A stretch of DNA of 64,000 nucleotides from Porodaedalea pini (Eukaryota > Basidiomycota > Agaricomycetes > Hymenochaetales > Hymenochaetaceae). This document shows, one piece after another, positions 1-11,561 of this stretch. The notes below the pieces were generated by a model. It saw only the letters and a program-made list of their open reading frames with translations. It did not search any database and was not told the DNA's origin. A program made the position numbers and the translations under genes. The stretch's first letter is position 1. Each line of letters begins with the position of its first letter. The stretch spans positions 1-64,000 of the forward strand of contig NBAY01000015.1 in NCBI GenBank assembly GCA_002794775.1, read 5' to 3'.

Positions 1-3000
1 GCGCGGTATTTCTCGTTCCGCCCGGCACCTATCGCATCCCCACTTCCTTTCGCTGCCTCTCCGACACCGTCTCTTCCAATGCCGACGACATCTGCACTCT
101 CTTTCAACCTTGACGTTGAGTTCCCCTACCCGGCCTCCATACGCTCCACTTCACCTTCCCAATTCCGGCCTATCTCCCCTGCGTCCTCTGTAATCGGCTC
201 CCTCACGCGCATATCTCTCAACCATAATCCCGCGTTATTCACCAACGAGCTCAAGTATCTCTATACAGGAAAGGGATTTGGGGATGCATTTGAGTTTTTG
301 TTCGATGCAAATGAGAAGGGCCCGGAAGGCGACGCCGATGTGGAAGAGGCACGCGTCGACAAGCTTCAGAAGGTCTCGTCTGTATTCTGACATTTGCATT
401 GAACTACACAGCGATATGCCAACAATAGGTGCTCCTTCCAATGAAGAAGAGACGACCGCTGTCTTCTGCTCACATCGATTTGTTCTTGTAACGCGTGCGC
501 CGTATCTCTACGATCAACTCATCACCTATGGTCTCAAGAATACCCCTGCCCCCGGCGAGCTCACGAACCTTCGCCTTCCCTCGCCTCCCTTCACTCCTCC
601 AGCACTGCGCTTTACCTTAGGATGCTTATACACCGACACACTCAGCTTCAGCAACTGTTCATATGATTTGGACACCGCTTTCGCTATCCTGTCCACCTCA
701 TCCGCCCTCGCGACCGACATCCTCGCTCTCGAATGTGTCAATGTCCAGCAGCAGGAGCGGGGTTTCAATATGCGAGTTTACATTCAAAACGCCTCGCGAG
801 AATATGACTCCGCGCGACTCTGTTACTCGGTCGAGGAAAGTCTCGACCACGTCAGCAACCTCGATGCGCAGCACCGGAACCTCAAGATCTCCTAAAACGC
901 CGGCACCTGCGCTACCGAAAGGACGGCCGCATCGCGTCTCTGAAACGAGTGCGGCACCAATTAGTACGGTAAACGCGACGTCGCGCACACGGAAGGTGTC
1001 GCCCATTACTACAGTATCTACGAAAACAACAGCGGACAAGACGCCCGTCATTCGAAAGTCACCGTCGGCGAATTCAATTCGATCAACTGCATCTGTGGCA
1101 ACAGCTGGAGGGAGAAAGACAGCGCCGAAGAAGTCCCCTGCAGTCGATGAGAAGAAGCCTTCTCCGGCGAGGCATCGCGTGCGACTTATGCCTTACTCTA
1201 GTACGTGTTTATCCACCTTTAACTCATGGTATGGTCGCTGATTAGTGTATTTTAGCCTTTCGTCTAAATCTTTCCGTCACTCCACCGTATGACGCCGATT
1301 TCGATGGCGATGAGATGAACAAGCAGTATGTCACTTTTAAGATTAGCCTTACATCTCTTTCTCAGCTCCGTCTAGCGTTCCTCAGAGCGAAGAGACGAGA
1401 GCCGAGTTCAGTCAAATTGCATAGGTTGCAAAGCAGATCATCTCGCCGCAGGTGAACAAACCTGTTATGTGCATCGTACAGGACACGTCGTGCGGTGTCC
1501 GGAAATTCACTCTGCGGGATAGCTTCCTCGACTGGGTGCAGGTGCAAAACATCCTGCTGTGGGTGCCGGACTGGGACGGCACGATTCCGACGCCGGCGAT
1601 CTTGAAGCGGAAGCCATTATGGACGGGCAAACAGATTCTTAGCATGACGATTCCTCGCGGAATAAACGTATATCGCTCGCCTGATCCGAAATCTTCGAGC
1701 CCCGTTTTCGACGATGGCATGCTCATTGAAAACGGCGAGATCATCTTTGGTATCGTGGACAAAAAGACGGTTGGAGCGTCGCAAGGCGGTCTTATCCACG
1801 TCGTCTTCCGCGAAAAAGGTCTCGAAGCGACTCGTACACCGTTCACTGGTCTCCAGTAGATCGTTAATCACTGGCTGTTCCACAATGGATTCAGTATAGG
1901 CATTGGTGATACGGTCGCGGATAGGAAGACAATGGCGTACATCACGGAGCAGATCAAGATGCGGAAGCAGAATGTCGTGCAGGCCATTGAAGATGTATCT
2001 AACGACCGTCTGAAAGCTGCACCGGGTATGACTATTTGCGAGTCGTTCGAGAGTCGAGTCGGACGCGATCTCAACTTGGCGCGTGACCACTCCGGTCAAT
2101 ACGCAGAGAAGAACCTGAAGGAGGAGAACAATGTCAAACAGATGGTTGTCGCGGGTTCGAAGGGTTCGTTCATTAACATCTCGCAGATGTCCGTCTGTGT
2201 TGGTCAGCAGTCCGTTGAAGGGAGGTGAATCCCGTTTGGCTTCAGACATCGCACACTACCTCACTTTACGAAGGATGACTTCAGCCCAGAGGCGCGCTGT
2301 CAAGACGGCCGAGACTGGTTACATTCAGCGTCGACTTGTAAAGGCACTCGAAGACGTGGCTGTCTGCTACGACGGGACTGTACGAAACTCACTGGGTGAC
2401 CTGATCCAATTCGTGTATGGCGAGGATGGTATGGACGGTGCTCTTATTGAACGGCAAACGATCAAAAACGTTCGGTAGCAATGATCGCGAGTTCAAACAT
2501 CGCTATCGGGTCGACGTCATTTTTTTTCACTAGTGTTTTGCAAGTCGGTATCGATGACTCATCCCTCGAGCTCCAGCAAAAACTCGACGAGGAATATGAC
2601 CGTCTTCATGAGGATCATAAATTGCTCCGTGAATTCATTTTCCCGGGCCGCGACAATTCCGCTGCCCACTATCTTCCTGTCAACCTGAACCGTATCGTGC
2701 AGAACGCAACGCAGATTTTCCATATCGACCGCAGAAAACCGAGCGATCTGGAGCCTGTGTACATCATTGAGCAGGTGCAGCAGCTGGCAGACCGCCTCAT
2801 CGTTGTGCGCGGCGATGATCTTTTAATAAAGGAGGCTGCCGAGAACGCTTCTCTTGCATTCCGCATGCACCTTCGGGCGACTTTTGCCGCGCGTCCAATC
2901 CTAGAGGAGTTCCATCTCAACAGAGAAGCGTTTGACTGGATCTTGGGCGAGGTGGAGACGAAGTTCAACCAGTCGGTCGCTCATCCGGGCGAGATGTGCG

Positions 3001-4726
3001 GCACACTCGCTGCCCAGTCGATTGGTGAGCCGGTGACGCAGATGACACTAAATACCTTCCATTACGCTGGTGTTTTGATTAAAAAGTCACGCTCGGTGTG
3101 CCGCGTCTTAAAGAAATCATCAACGTCGCCTGAATATCAAGACTCCGTGTACCTGGACCCAGAAATTGCTGGTGTCGACACGAGGGCCAAGTCGGTGCAA
3201 ACAGAACTTGCGTACACATTGCTGCGTACCGTTACAGCGGCGGTCGAGATCTACTACGATCCTGATTCAAGTACCACGATCATTGAGGATAAGCATTCTT
3301 CGCCATCTCCGACGAGGAAATTGAGTCGGGTCTTCATCTTCAGTCGCCATGGCTACTTCATCTTGAGCTCGGTCGCTCGAAGATGCTTGACAGGAAACTT
3401 ACGATGAACTACGTTGCTGGCCGTATCGCAGAAAGCTTTGCCATTGCCAAAAATGCCATCTATGGAAAATATTGACCCTGAAGATCCTCCCAGTACAGGT
3501 AGTACATTGACGATTAAAGGGAAGGGGAAGGGGAAAGGGCGGGTGGATGCCATCATCGCAGACGACAGATCTCTGCGATCGAGCGACACCGGATCAAATA
3601 CAACTCTCGCTACATTGCGGCACAAGGAATCGAATGACACCATTACCCTCAATCGAGTACCTGCGGGGGAGACGGTGTCTGCAGGCGAGACGGTCATGCT
3701 GCAACCCTGTGGTGCTACATTGGACATCGGCATTCCACGTATCATTACTTCAAAGCGGAAGCGGTTCCATGCGTTTGCCCGTTATATCGGCGAGGTTGAG
3801 GGTGAGAGCGGGCCATGGGTTGGTGTCGAGGTGCCCGTGGGCGATGACTGGGCAGACGATCAGCTCGAGGGCCGCCAGTGGAATGACGGCTCATGGGGTG
3901 GCGTGCGCTACTTTGACGTCTGGACTTTGGCATCGGAATGGTGCGACGACCGATGCATGACCCGCCGGCAACATGTTGATTTGATGAATAACTATGGAAC
4001 TAGCATTATTAGTGGCTGGAAGGGCACAAAGCGCGAGGGGGAGCAGCTCAGCGTTGACCGCAAGAAGCGTTTCCGTAGCACGTCACCGTCAGTGTCGGAC
4101 GTGTCGAACGTGGAGTATCGAGGTCTCTTTGTGAGGCCACAGCAGGTGCTGTATGTTGTAGATGCTGTCGGTTCGGGCTTGTGAATCTTGGAACATATTT
4201 AAGTTCGGATTCCTGCTCCTTTTCTTTTTCTTTCTTTCTTTCTTTTACCCTACTCCCATGTTTAGTCACTCCTTGCTCTGGGCAGATGCCCTCATCACCG
4301 AAATCACTTGTTGGCATGTTCATTCATATTCCTCTCTTATCTACTCAATCAGATTGCTCTGGATTCTCGAATTGCACCTTTTGAAAATTTTTAATCAGGA
4401 TTTGAATGCTGTTGGTTTTTTAGTTAGTACATTTGTGTTCAGTTTCTGTACAAACAGCATTCTTGTGCCTCATGCAATAAGTTAGAAGTCATTTTGGAGT
4501 ATGTTAGCACACAGATGAGTTGTACAGATGAGTTGTGCATTGCATTTCAATTGGACACATAGTCAGTGCTATAATAGTAATATAATGAAGGCATGATGAA
4601 TAAGGCAATAATGTGTAGTTATGTCACTAGAGTCCAATTAAGCTACCTAGAAGAGAACAATGATGAAAAGTAAGAATACAGACAATTGTAGAAAACAAAG
4701 GATTCAACTATTTGTCTCTATGTACT
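1..4726 (+). pseudogene. BTB/CAP-Gly gene, copy A (decayed, carries RPB1 insert)
   Basis: This is a broken third copy of the gene at 20532-24475, in the opposite orientation. Its left end lies outside the window. The N-terminal part matches from position 1. Near 370 a deletion of about 16 nt, relative to copies C and D, shifts the frame inside the BTB region. After about 690 some 1.5 kb of gene is missing, and the sequence jumps to the serine/threonine-rich linker (about 700-1163). An RPB1 fragment then interrupts the linker until about 3436. The CAP-Gly part (about 3437-4184) is readable, with the ARYIGEVEG, GPWVGVEV and WNDGSWGGVRYF motifs, and ends at a stop matching copy D. The homologous 3' flank continues to 4726, matching 19985-20531 reversed. 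At two places where copy D has one-base frameshifts, this copy keeps the reading frame. Confidence 0.85.
1164..3436 (+). pseudogene. RPB1 (RNA polymerase II largest subunit) internal fragment
   Basis: The translated pieces match the catalytic core of RNA polymerase II subunit 1. They start at HRVRLMPYSTFRLN, pass the metal-binding loop ([10 protein letters not shown] near 1295, where the family has [10 protein letters not shown]), [20 protein letters not shown] and [11 protein letters not shown], and end at [11 protein letters not shown]. At least two introns are kept (about 1200-1256 and 1328-1366), so this is a genomic copy, not a processed cDNA. It cannot encode a working subunit. There is a TAG where the family has Trp (about 1430), a TGA after VEGR (2226), an internal loss of roughly 40 residues near 2293, and frameshifts around 2470, 3080-3130 and 3300. 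Both ends are fused to the BTB/CAP-Gly gene and no RPB1 5' or 3' end is present. The functional gene must lie elsewhere. Confidence 0.93.
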
Positions 4727-4975
4727 TGAGGTAGTGGGCCATTGGGATGGCAAGCTACAATTACTGTTTTCCATATCTTTCATTTTATATGACTTGAGGT
4801 AGCAGGCCATTAGGATGGCAAGCTATGATTACTGTTTACTGAATACTAAATAATTCACTAATGAGAATAATGTTTTAGTATAATTTGGAAGCTTTAGTCC
4901 TCTCATATAAAATGAAAGACACAGAAAACAGTAATCGTAGCTTGCCATCCCAATGGCCCACTACCTCAAGTTAGG
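4727..4975. mobile_element. Small foldback element (MITE-like), 250 bp
   Basis: The first 68 bases (4727-4794) and the last 68 (4908-4975) are near-perfect reverse complements, beginning CTTGAGGTAGTGGGCC. A third, direct partial copy follows the left arm at about 4795-4840. It lies exactly where the homology of copy A with the 3' flank of copy D stops, so it either inserted there or marks the breakpoint. No coding capacity. Confidence 0.7.
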
Positions 4976-5522
4976 AAGGACCCTGGTGGCAAAAATCGTG
5001 AGGTCAAAAAACATTTTTTTTGGAGGACTACTGGAATGTCAAAGTGCATTGTAGATACATGCTGGCAGCAGCCATCTCAGCTAAAATCCTCTCATTTAAG
5101 ACCCTGCGACCATTGATACTGCCTATTAACCCACTGAGCTTGAATACTACTCAGTCCTTTGCATTAGTGACATAATAAATTACTATATTTGGAAAATATT
5201 TGTCATATGGAGTTAGCCAAGAGCGGCAAAAATCTCAAGGTCAGAATTTTCAAAGTTTGTCAGAATGCTGCTCATTTGATTCTATGATGTTTGGAACAAA
5301 AATGTCTTTTTCCTAAAATAGCTTGACCAAAACTGCATATTTAAAAAAAATAAAAACATACATCTGTAGCTATCAGGAAGGCCAAGAGAACTATGAGGCC
5401 AAAATGTGAGTTTGTGTCCAGTTGAAAAGTTTGTTTTGTCATCATTGTGTGTCGCTAGAAAAGGAAGGTGAGATCAGTGCCACGCGCGTCACAGCTTGTT
5501 GAGTTTAACTTTCCTCTACCTT
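4976..5522 (-). mobile_element. Diverged relative of the 38.7-kb TA-flanked MITE
   Basis: Blocks in this stretch match, in reverse orientation, the element at 38722-39507. Examples are the TTAGGAAGGACCC start with GTGAGGTCAAA just after it, the block near 5190-5280 that matches about 38980-39050, and the right end (about 5491-5522), a diverged version of that element's terminal inverted repeat. The end matching 39436-39505 is missing. It is non-coding and non-autonomous. Confidence 0.6.
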
Positions 5523-5773
5523 ATGTATTTTAAAAAATTAGTCAGAGAAGCCAGGAGAGGCACGACGAGGGTAAGAGGTTATGAAGGCGCAGGAAAACGG
5601 GCAGAAGGCAGGGAGGTGAGAATGGAATGACAATGACGAGAAGAGGAGATAAATTGCCTGATGAGTAAATATAAAGTCACAAACAAAATCTAAGCTAAAA
5701 AAGCAAGAAGCTTGTCGCTGTCCATTGACTTGCTTGCTACATGCATCCATCGTTCCTCATCTAGCTTCGCGCC
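5523..5773. other. Short spacer with no recognised feature
   Basis: This lies between the MITE-like DNA and the fatty acid synthase fragment. The short minus-strand reading frame here (5538-5750) has no recognisable domain. The fatty acid synthase match already fades at about 5860, so 5774-5860 is also of unclear origin. Confidence 0.5.
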
Positions 5774-7460
5774 CTATATCATCGTCGCCATAAGACTGAA
5801 AGCCTTAGATGCATCAATCGCGATGCCGTCGAGAAGTTCCGGGACAGATAAATTGAAGCCACCAGGCATCTTACCACCGACAAGGTGGGAGATAAGACCT
5901 GAGGTATGTTTGCCAAGCGCGCCAGAATAGCCTGATTGCATCGCGGAACCTAGTTCCTCGAGGGGCAGCTCCTCTCCCTTCTCAGACGCAGACGTGAATC
6001 CGAACTGTAGGTCACCAAGAGTCTCGTTCTGCAACGTGGATTTTCCACCGACTAGGTCCTTGATCGTATTGGACAGAGGAATCTCGTCAATCCCTTTCTT
6101 GAGTTTTTGAGCAATGATAACGCGAAGCGTATCAACGGCCTTCAACGGCTCATCGGCGATGGTAGCTGCTGGTCCAGCGGACGGAGCAGCAGCAGGCGCT
6201 GCCACGGCGACAGGGGCCGCTGTGGGTGCAGACACGCCCGCTTCAGAAGATTCAGCAGGCGCTTCTATGGGCTCATCCTCATCCTCATAATAGATCTCCT
6301 TCGTGTTCTTTGCATGGCAGAGAACAACACGGCTATGGCTAGTTGAGTCGTCCCGAGTCCCATACTTTGCCTTGAGCGTGCGAGTGGCCATGCCTGTGAG
6401 TGTCGGACTCGGACCGATTTCGATGAAACGCTCGAAGTTATAACGGGTGAAGAGAATGTCCTGTGTCTCAATCCATCGCACTGGGGAAGCGAACTGGTAC
6501 ACCAAAAGCTCAACGAGTATCACGTATGCCAGACGCTGGCGGTGCTCGTCGTCGGCCCAGCTGTCTCGTTCCCACTTTTTTAATATCTTGTCGAGGCGCG
6601 GCGAAGTCGTCTGATCGTAGATCATCTGGGCGTATTCACGCAAAATTTCGAATGGCTTCGCCACAGTTCGGGCCATACTTGCCAATGAGCATATCCGGGT
6701 TAATCTGTGCTACGTTGATCTCCTTGAAGAGGGAGGCGTAGAACGGCATGACTCTAGCCTACAGGTAACGCGAGTGGAAGGAACATCAATTCCAGGCAAG
6801 GGGATCGTAGCGAAGCCTCTTTCGAGCTTAATGTGGCCCTGAGCCGCCTTCTGCTCCTGTGCCTTCTGGAAGCAAGACTTGATGATTTCACCGAGCATTT
6901 CCTTGACTTGTTCAATGGTGAACTTCTCGATAAGCTACGCGATGTCCACTTTCTCGACCTTCAAGCAGTTCAAGACATTCGTGAGTGTCTGAAGCGCGAC
7001 AAGTTCGCCGGCACAAACGTATTGTTGGCCCTCGACGTTGTAATTGACAATCTCTAGGAGAAGTTCGGTTCTGTGAGTGATCGAGTCAACGACCTCACGC
7101 AGCGCCGAGTCATTGAAGGTTTTTGAGATACGGCTTGGGTTGACTGCGCACATCGCATAATTCGAGCGCTTCTGCTCGACGCGCTCGACCGCACGCTGCA
7201 TCGTGATGCCGCGATAGAAGACAACGTCAACAAGCGCAGAGATCGGGAGGACGTCTGCGATCGAAGCGAGAGCTGAGTACTTGCCAAGCGAGTGACCGGC
7301 AAAGCCGCTGTCTGACTGCACCACGCCCTTAGAGCGCATGTCCTCGAATGCGGCCTTCTCTGTCACAACGAGCGCAATCTGTGCAAACCGAGTCGCAAAT
7401 AACAACTCGGACGGGTGGTTGAAGGTATATTGGGGCGTGCGGTTGTTGATGTCTGCGAAG
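5774..7460 (-). pseudogene. Fused-type fatty acid synthase fragment (MPT to ACP)
   Basis: Reading down from 7460, the fragment enters the malonyl/palmitoyl transferase (MPT) domain: [19 protein letters not shown], then [13 protein letters not shown] with the GHSLG nucleophile motif. It goes on through RGFATIPLPGIDVP and FARTVAKPFE to the MPT end (FIEIGPSPTLTGMA). An Ala/Pro-rich linker and the ACP domain follow, with the phosphopantetheine site GGKSTLQNE. MPT and ACP are joined in one frame, as in the single-chain fatty acid synthases of basidiomycetes. It is broken: a TAG after KVEKVDIA (near 6935), a one-base frameshift near IDVP (about 6790), and a TAG in place of Trp (about 6760). The match ends near 5860. 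Upstream it is fused at about 7460 to the linker of BTB/CAP-Gly copy C. No start, ketosynthase or reductase domain is present. Confidence 0.92.
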
Positions 7461-10242
7461 AGATATTCTCGCGAGGCGTCTTGAATGCAGACTCGCGTGT
7501 TGAAGCCCCGCTCCTGCTGCTGGACATTGACACATTCGAGAGCGAGGATGTCGGTCGCGAGGGCGGATGAGGTGGACGAAGAGTACCTTGCTGGCCTGCA
7601 GAGGCGGCATTTCTGCGGATAGTCGATGCATGTGAACGAGTAGATGAAACAAAGGCGGCGACAGATTTTGGTCTTTGCACGGAGACGACGTTCGGTAGTT
7701 TTACACTCGCGACACTCGCGGTGTCACCTGTGTCTTTCCCAGTTGCGCATGGAGAGCGAGAAGCTACACCGGGCCGTCGAGAAACCATGGAAGATGACGC
7801 GGTAGAGCGCGCAAGGGACGAGGTCGAGCCCTTTAGTCGCGGGCTTTCTTGTTCGTCACCCTCCCCATCCACGTCCATACCTGAAGTATACGAGAGCGCA
7901 CTCGGTGCCCTATGGACGCTTGGACTCGTACTACGCGGGGTGGACGGCGCAAACTTCGAGTCTGGCCGGCTCTCCTTACGCTCACGCTCCGTCGCAGTCG
8001 TGAGGCGCGATGACGTTCGGCTAGTCGTCGACGCAACGCTTCGGACAGATGCGCTAGATGAGGTGACAGCTGCGTTCCCGCGAGCAAGATTTTTGTTCAA
8101 CACGCTCGTACGAAGCGAATGCGACGTGCTCATGCTATCGCACTCAGTGGTGTCTTCGACCTTGCTGAGTGTGGGGCGAAGGCCTGCTCGCGTAAGCGGC
8201 CCACGCACCGTGCTGAAACTGCTCGTCGTCGGCGTTGGAAGATCTTCGACCGGGATGTTGATCTCTGTAAATCGTTATTAGCAAAGTCCTTACCATTGAA
8301 AAAGCGCGGACCTACCGTCGCTGATCTCCTTGATCGCCCAACTTTCCAGCGTATCGAAGCCACCCTCGTTCCGGATACCGACCCAGCGCCTTCGCATCCA
8401 GCGAAGCAGATCCATACGAGTCTGTCCAACTTGCACACGGATGTGGGAAATGCTTGATAAGAGGGTCTCGCTTGGTTCCGTAGGGTGCTGACGGAGAAGA
8501 ATTGCGGAAACGAGAGTCTGCGAAGGAATGAGCACAACAATAAACCCAATTATATTTTAATACTCACCTGATAGAGCATGCCAGCATTCGACTCTGCCAT
8601 GCCCCTCCGCACAGCCTCCATAACCCACTCAACGCGCTCCCCGTCCTCAAACCGTCCTAGCCCATCATTCTCCATAATCTCAACCCACTCGCGCTCATTC
8701 AAACACTTCTCCGCCTCGTTGCAAAGAAGCGCATCCACAAACCCCCGTGCTGTCATAACCATTTCTCTCACACCCTCTACCCAGGCTTCACGCATAGAGT
8801 TGAGCTTCGCGAAGGCCGCATGCGCAGCGAAGAGCAAAGGAAATGCATTCTGCGGGAGCGCACACTTCTTCAGGCCGGTCATCAACCCGTCTTTCGTCTT
8901 CTGCGGGAGTGCAGCGAAGTCCGGCGTGCACCAGCCCTCTCCGAAAAGACCAACAAGGGCGCGCCGTGCACCGCGCTCAAGGTATGTGTTCTGCACGTGA
9001 AAACACGAGCGTACGCGGTGCGCGACGTGCACACTGGCGGCAGCGACACCCACCTGTGCCCCAGCGACCTCCAGTGATACGTTCATACTCAGCAAATTCG
9101 AGGAAAGTGTGGAAGAGCCCATGGAGCATCTCCTGAACGAGGCGTGCCTGCACCTCGTCATGGAGCGTTTGCAATTGAAGATAGTTCGCGGAGCACAGGA
9201 TAGCGAAAGCGGTGTCCAAGTCATACGAGCGGTTGCTGAAGCTGAGCGTGCCGGTGTATAAGTATCCTAAGGTAAAGTGCAGTGCTGGAGGAGTGAAGGG
9301 AGGAGAGGGAAGGCGAAGGGTCGTGAGCTCGCCGAGGGCAGGGGTATTCTTGAGACCATAGGTGATGAGTTGATCGTAGAAATACGGTGCACGCGTAACA
9401 AGAACGAATCGATGCGAGCAGAAGACAGCGGTCGTCTCTTCTTCATTGGAAGGAGCACCTATTGTTGGCATATCGTTGTGTAGTTCAATGCGAACGTCAG
9501 AATACAGACGAGACCTCCACATGAAGACAAGGTCCTTCCGAAGCTTGTCGACGCGTGCCTCTTCCACATCGGCATCGCCTTCCGGGCCCTTCTCATTCGC
9601 ATCGAACAAAAACTCAAATGCATCCCCAAATCCCTTTCCTGTATAGAGATACTCGAGCTCGTTGGCGAATAACGCGGGATTATGGTTGAGAGATATGCGC
9701 GTGAGGGAGCCGATTACAGAGGGCGCAGGGGAGATAGGCCGAAATTGGGAAGGTGAAGTGGAGCGCATGGAGGCCGGGTAGGTGAACTCAACGCCAAGGT
9801 TGAGAGAGAGAGCAGATGTCGTCGGCATTGGAAGAGACGGTGTCGGAGAGGCAGCGAAAGGAAGTGGGGACGCGATAGGTGCCGGGCGGAACGAGAAATA
9901 GCGCGCCTGGAAACTGGGTGGTGCACGAGCATAAACGATAGCTAGTATCTGTTAGTCTAAAGGACAGGTGGTAGGTTCTGCGCTCGTGCTCACCTTTATG
10001 TCTCCAAACCTCCGAGTCCGCGTTGCTGCCTTCGTCCATCGCATCCGCATCCAGTAGATCCCAGATAACGTCTGGGAAGCGATCTTTCGTGCGATGAAAG
10101 AGCGATTGGAGGTCCTCTTGCCATGCTGTCGTCGACCTCTTCCAGGCAGGCAGCTGTGACGGGACAGCTACGATGAGAAGCAGTGATGTAGTGTGATTAA
10201 GAAAAAAACAGAGAAAGCCCAAGAGAAAAGTGAAGGAGACGA
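7461..10242 (-). pseudogene. BTB/CAP-Gly gene, copy C (truncated)
   Basis: This copy is almost identical to the matching half of copy D (22769-24475 and 21690-22494), including the introns at the same places, so the duplication is recent. It covers the N-terminus, the BTB domain and most of the Ser/Thr-rich linker, and then breaks at about 7461 into the fatty acid synthase fragment. The CAP-Gly end is absent. Compared with D, 11 nt are missing near 8999 between two GCACG repeats, which shifts the frame. A nine-codon stretch present in D near 24380 is also absent here, and the Met of MVAVPSQ is Ile. Homology to D ends at about 10242, about 50 bp before the palindromic element. Confidence 0.88.
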
Positions 10243-10293
10243 TTCAGCTCAAGTGTGCCTCCCGCTGAGGATCACATGAGGCAGCAAAACAGT

Positions 10294-11373
10294 TACTGCC
10301 CTTTTCAGAAGTATTGTCACACGTGATTTCATTGATTTTCGTGTCATGAGAGCCTCAAAACACAAACATTTTCATATCTCAACCAAAAGTTGACCGTTTT
10401 GCATCATCTAAGTTGATAAATTCATTTGTTTATCTCATCTTTCATATTTTAACAAGAGTGGTAAGAAATAGTCAAAATTTGAGTCCAAAACAGTGAAAAT
10501 GCTGTTTTTGAACCCAATTCCCTTGTTCATTTTTTCCTGCACTCAGATTTCACTGTATAGTGCTCCAGACCAGCCCAGAATTCCAGTATTAGTCTATTAT
10601 GAATTTACAGACTGAATTTGAGATGTATTGTGAGGTAGATGTGCTGAATTGGTGCATGCCTAAAACACACAAATCCCCTCTGTTTCTGCAAGCCCCCCAG
10701 CCCCCAGGAAAAATTCTTCTCAGCTAAGTTCATGCATGTAAATTCATTCAAAGTGTATTGGAACAGATTTGAGCAGCATCCATGGATACAGGCTTGCTTC
10801 ATGAATCAGGGATATGTTCACAAGAATAGTGCATACAGTCAGAATCTGGTACTCAATTCAGCTCACTGGTTGATACTAGAGCCCTGGATGCTGCTCAAAT
10901 CTGTCCCAATACACTTTGAATGAATTTACATGCATGAACTCAGCTGAGAAGAATTTTTCCTGGGGGCTGGAGGGCTTGCAGAAACAGAGGGGATTTGTGT
11001 GTTTTAGGCATGCACCAATTCAGCACATCTACCTCACAATACATCTCAAATTCAGTCTGTAAATTCATAATAGACTAATACTGGAATTCTGGGCTGGTCT
11101 GGAGCACTATACAGTGAAATCTGAGTGCAGGAAAAAATGAACAAGGGAATTGGGTTCAAAAACAGCATTTTCACTGTTTTGGACTCAAATTTTGACTATT
11201 TCTTACCACTCTTGTTAAAATATGAAAGATGAGATAAACAAATGAATTTATCAACTTAGATGATGCAAAACGGTCAACTTTTGGTTGAGATATGAAAATG
11301 TTTGTGTTTTGAGGCTCTCATGACACGAAAATCAATGAAATCACGTGTGACAATACTTCTGAAAAGGGCAGTA
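10294..11373. mobile_element. Palindromic foldback MITE, 1.08 kb, TA-flanked
   Basis: Two arms of about 490 nt (10296-10785 and 10884-11371) are near-perfect reverse complements around a loop of about 100 nt. The outer ends read TACTGCCCTTTTCAGAAG on one strand and its complement on the other, and both are bordered by TA, the target duplication typical of Tc1/mariner-type elements. No long reading frame is present. The ends resemble those of the element at 56517-57360. A transcript of it would fold into one long hairpin. Confidence 0.85.
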
Positions 11374-11561
11374 GGAATTTACAATCTGGATAAGATCAAA
11401 ACGACATAAACACAGCCAATCCCTCCAAAACCCCTCAGTTCACGTGGATGGATCCGAATATATTTTCCGTGATAATCATACACGAACATCAGAAGTAAAT
11501 TATACATCTCAACGACAATAAGAATCTACACATGTACATCGCATTTGATCAGTGAATATCA

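Noticed and set aside
1200..3407. A functional RNA polymerase subunit gene
   Set aside because: Several stops, frameshifts and an internal loss of about 40 residues, and both ends of the gene are absent.
7721..8457. Plus-strand frames over copy C
   Set aside because: Antisense shadows of the linker of copy C, duplicated along with it.
1..10242. Helitron or Pack-MULE as the carrier of the captured gene pieces
   Set aside because: No convincing Helitron 3' hairpin with CTRRT or long mutator-type inverted ends was seen around copies A or C; kept only as a hypothesis to test.
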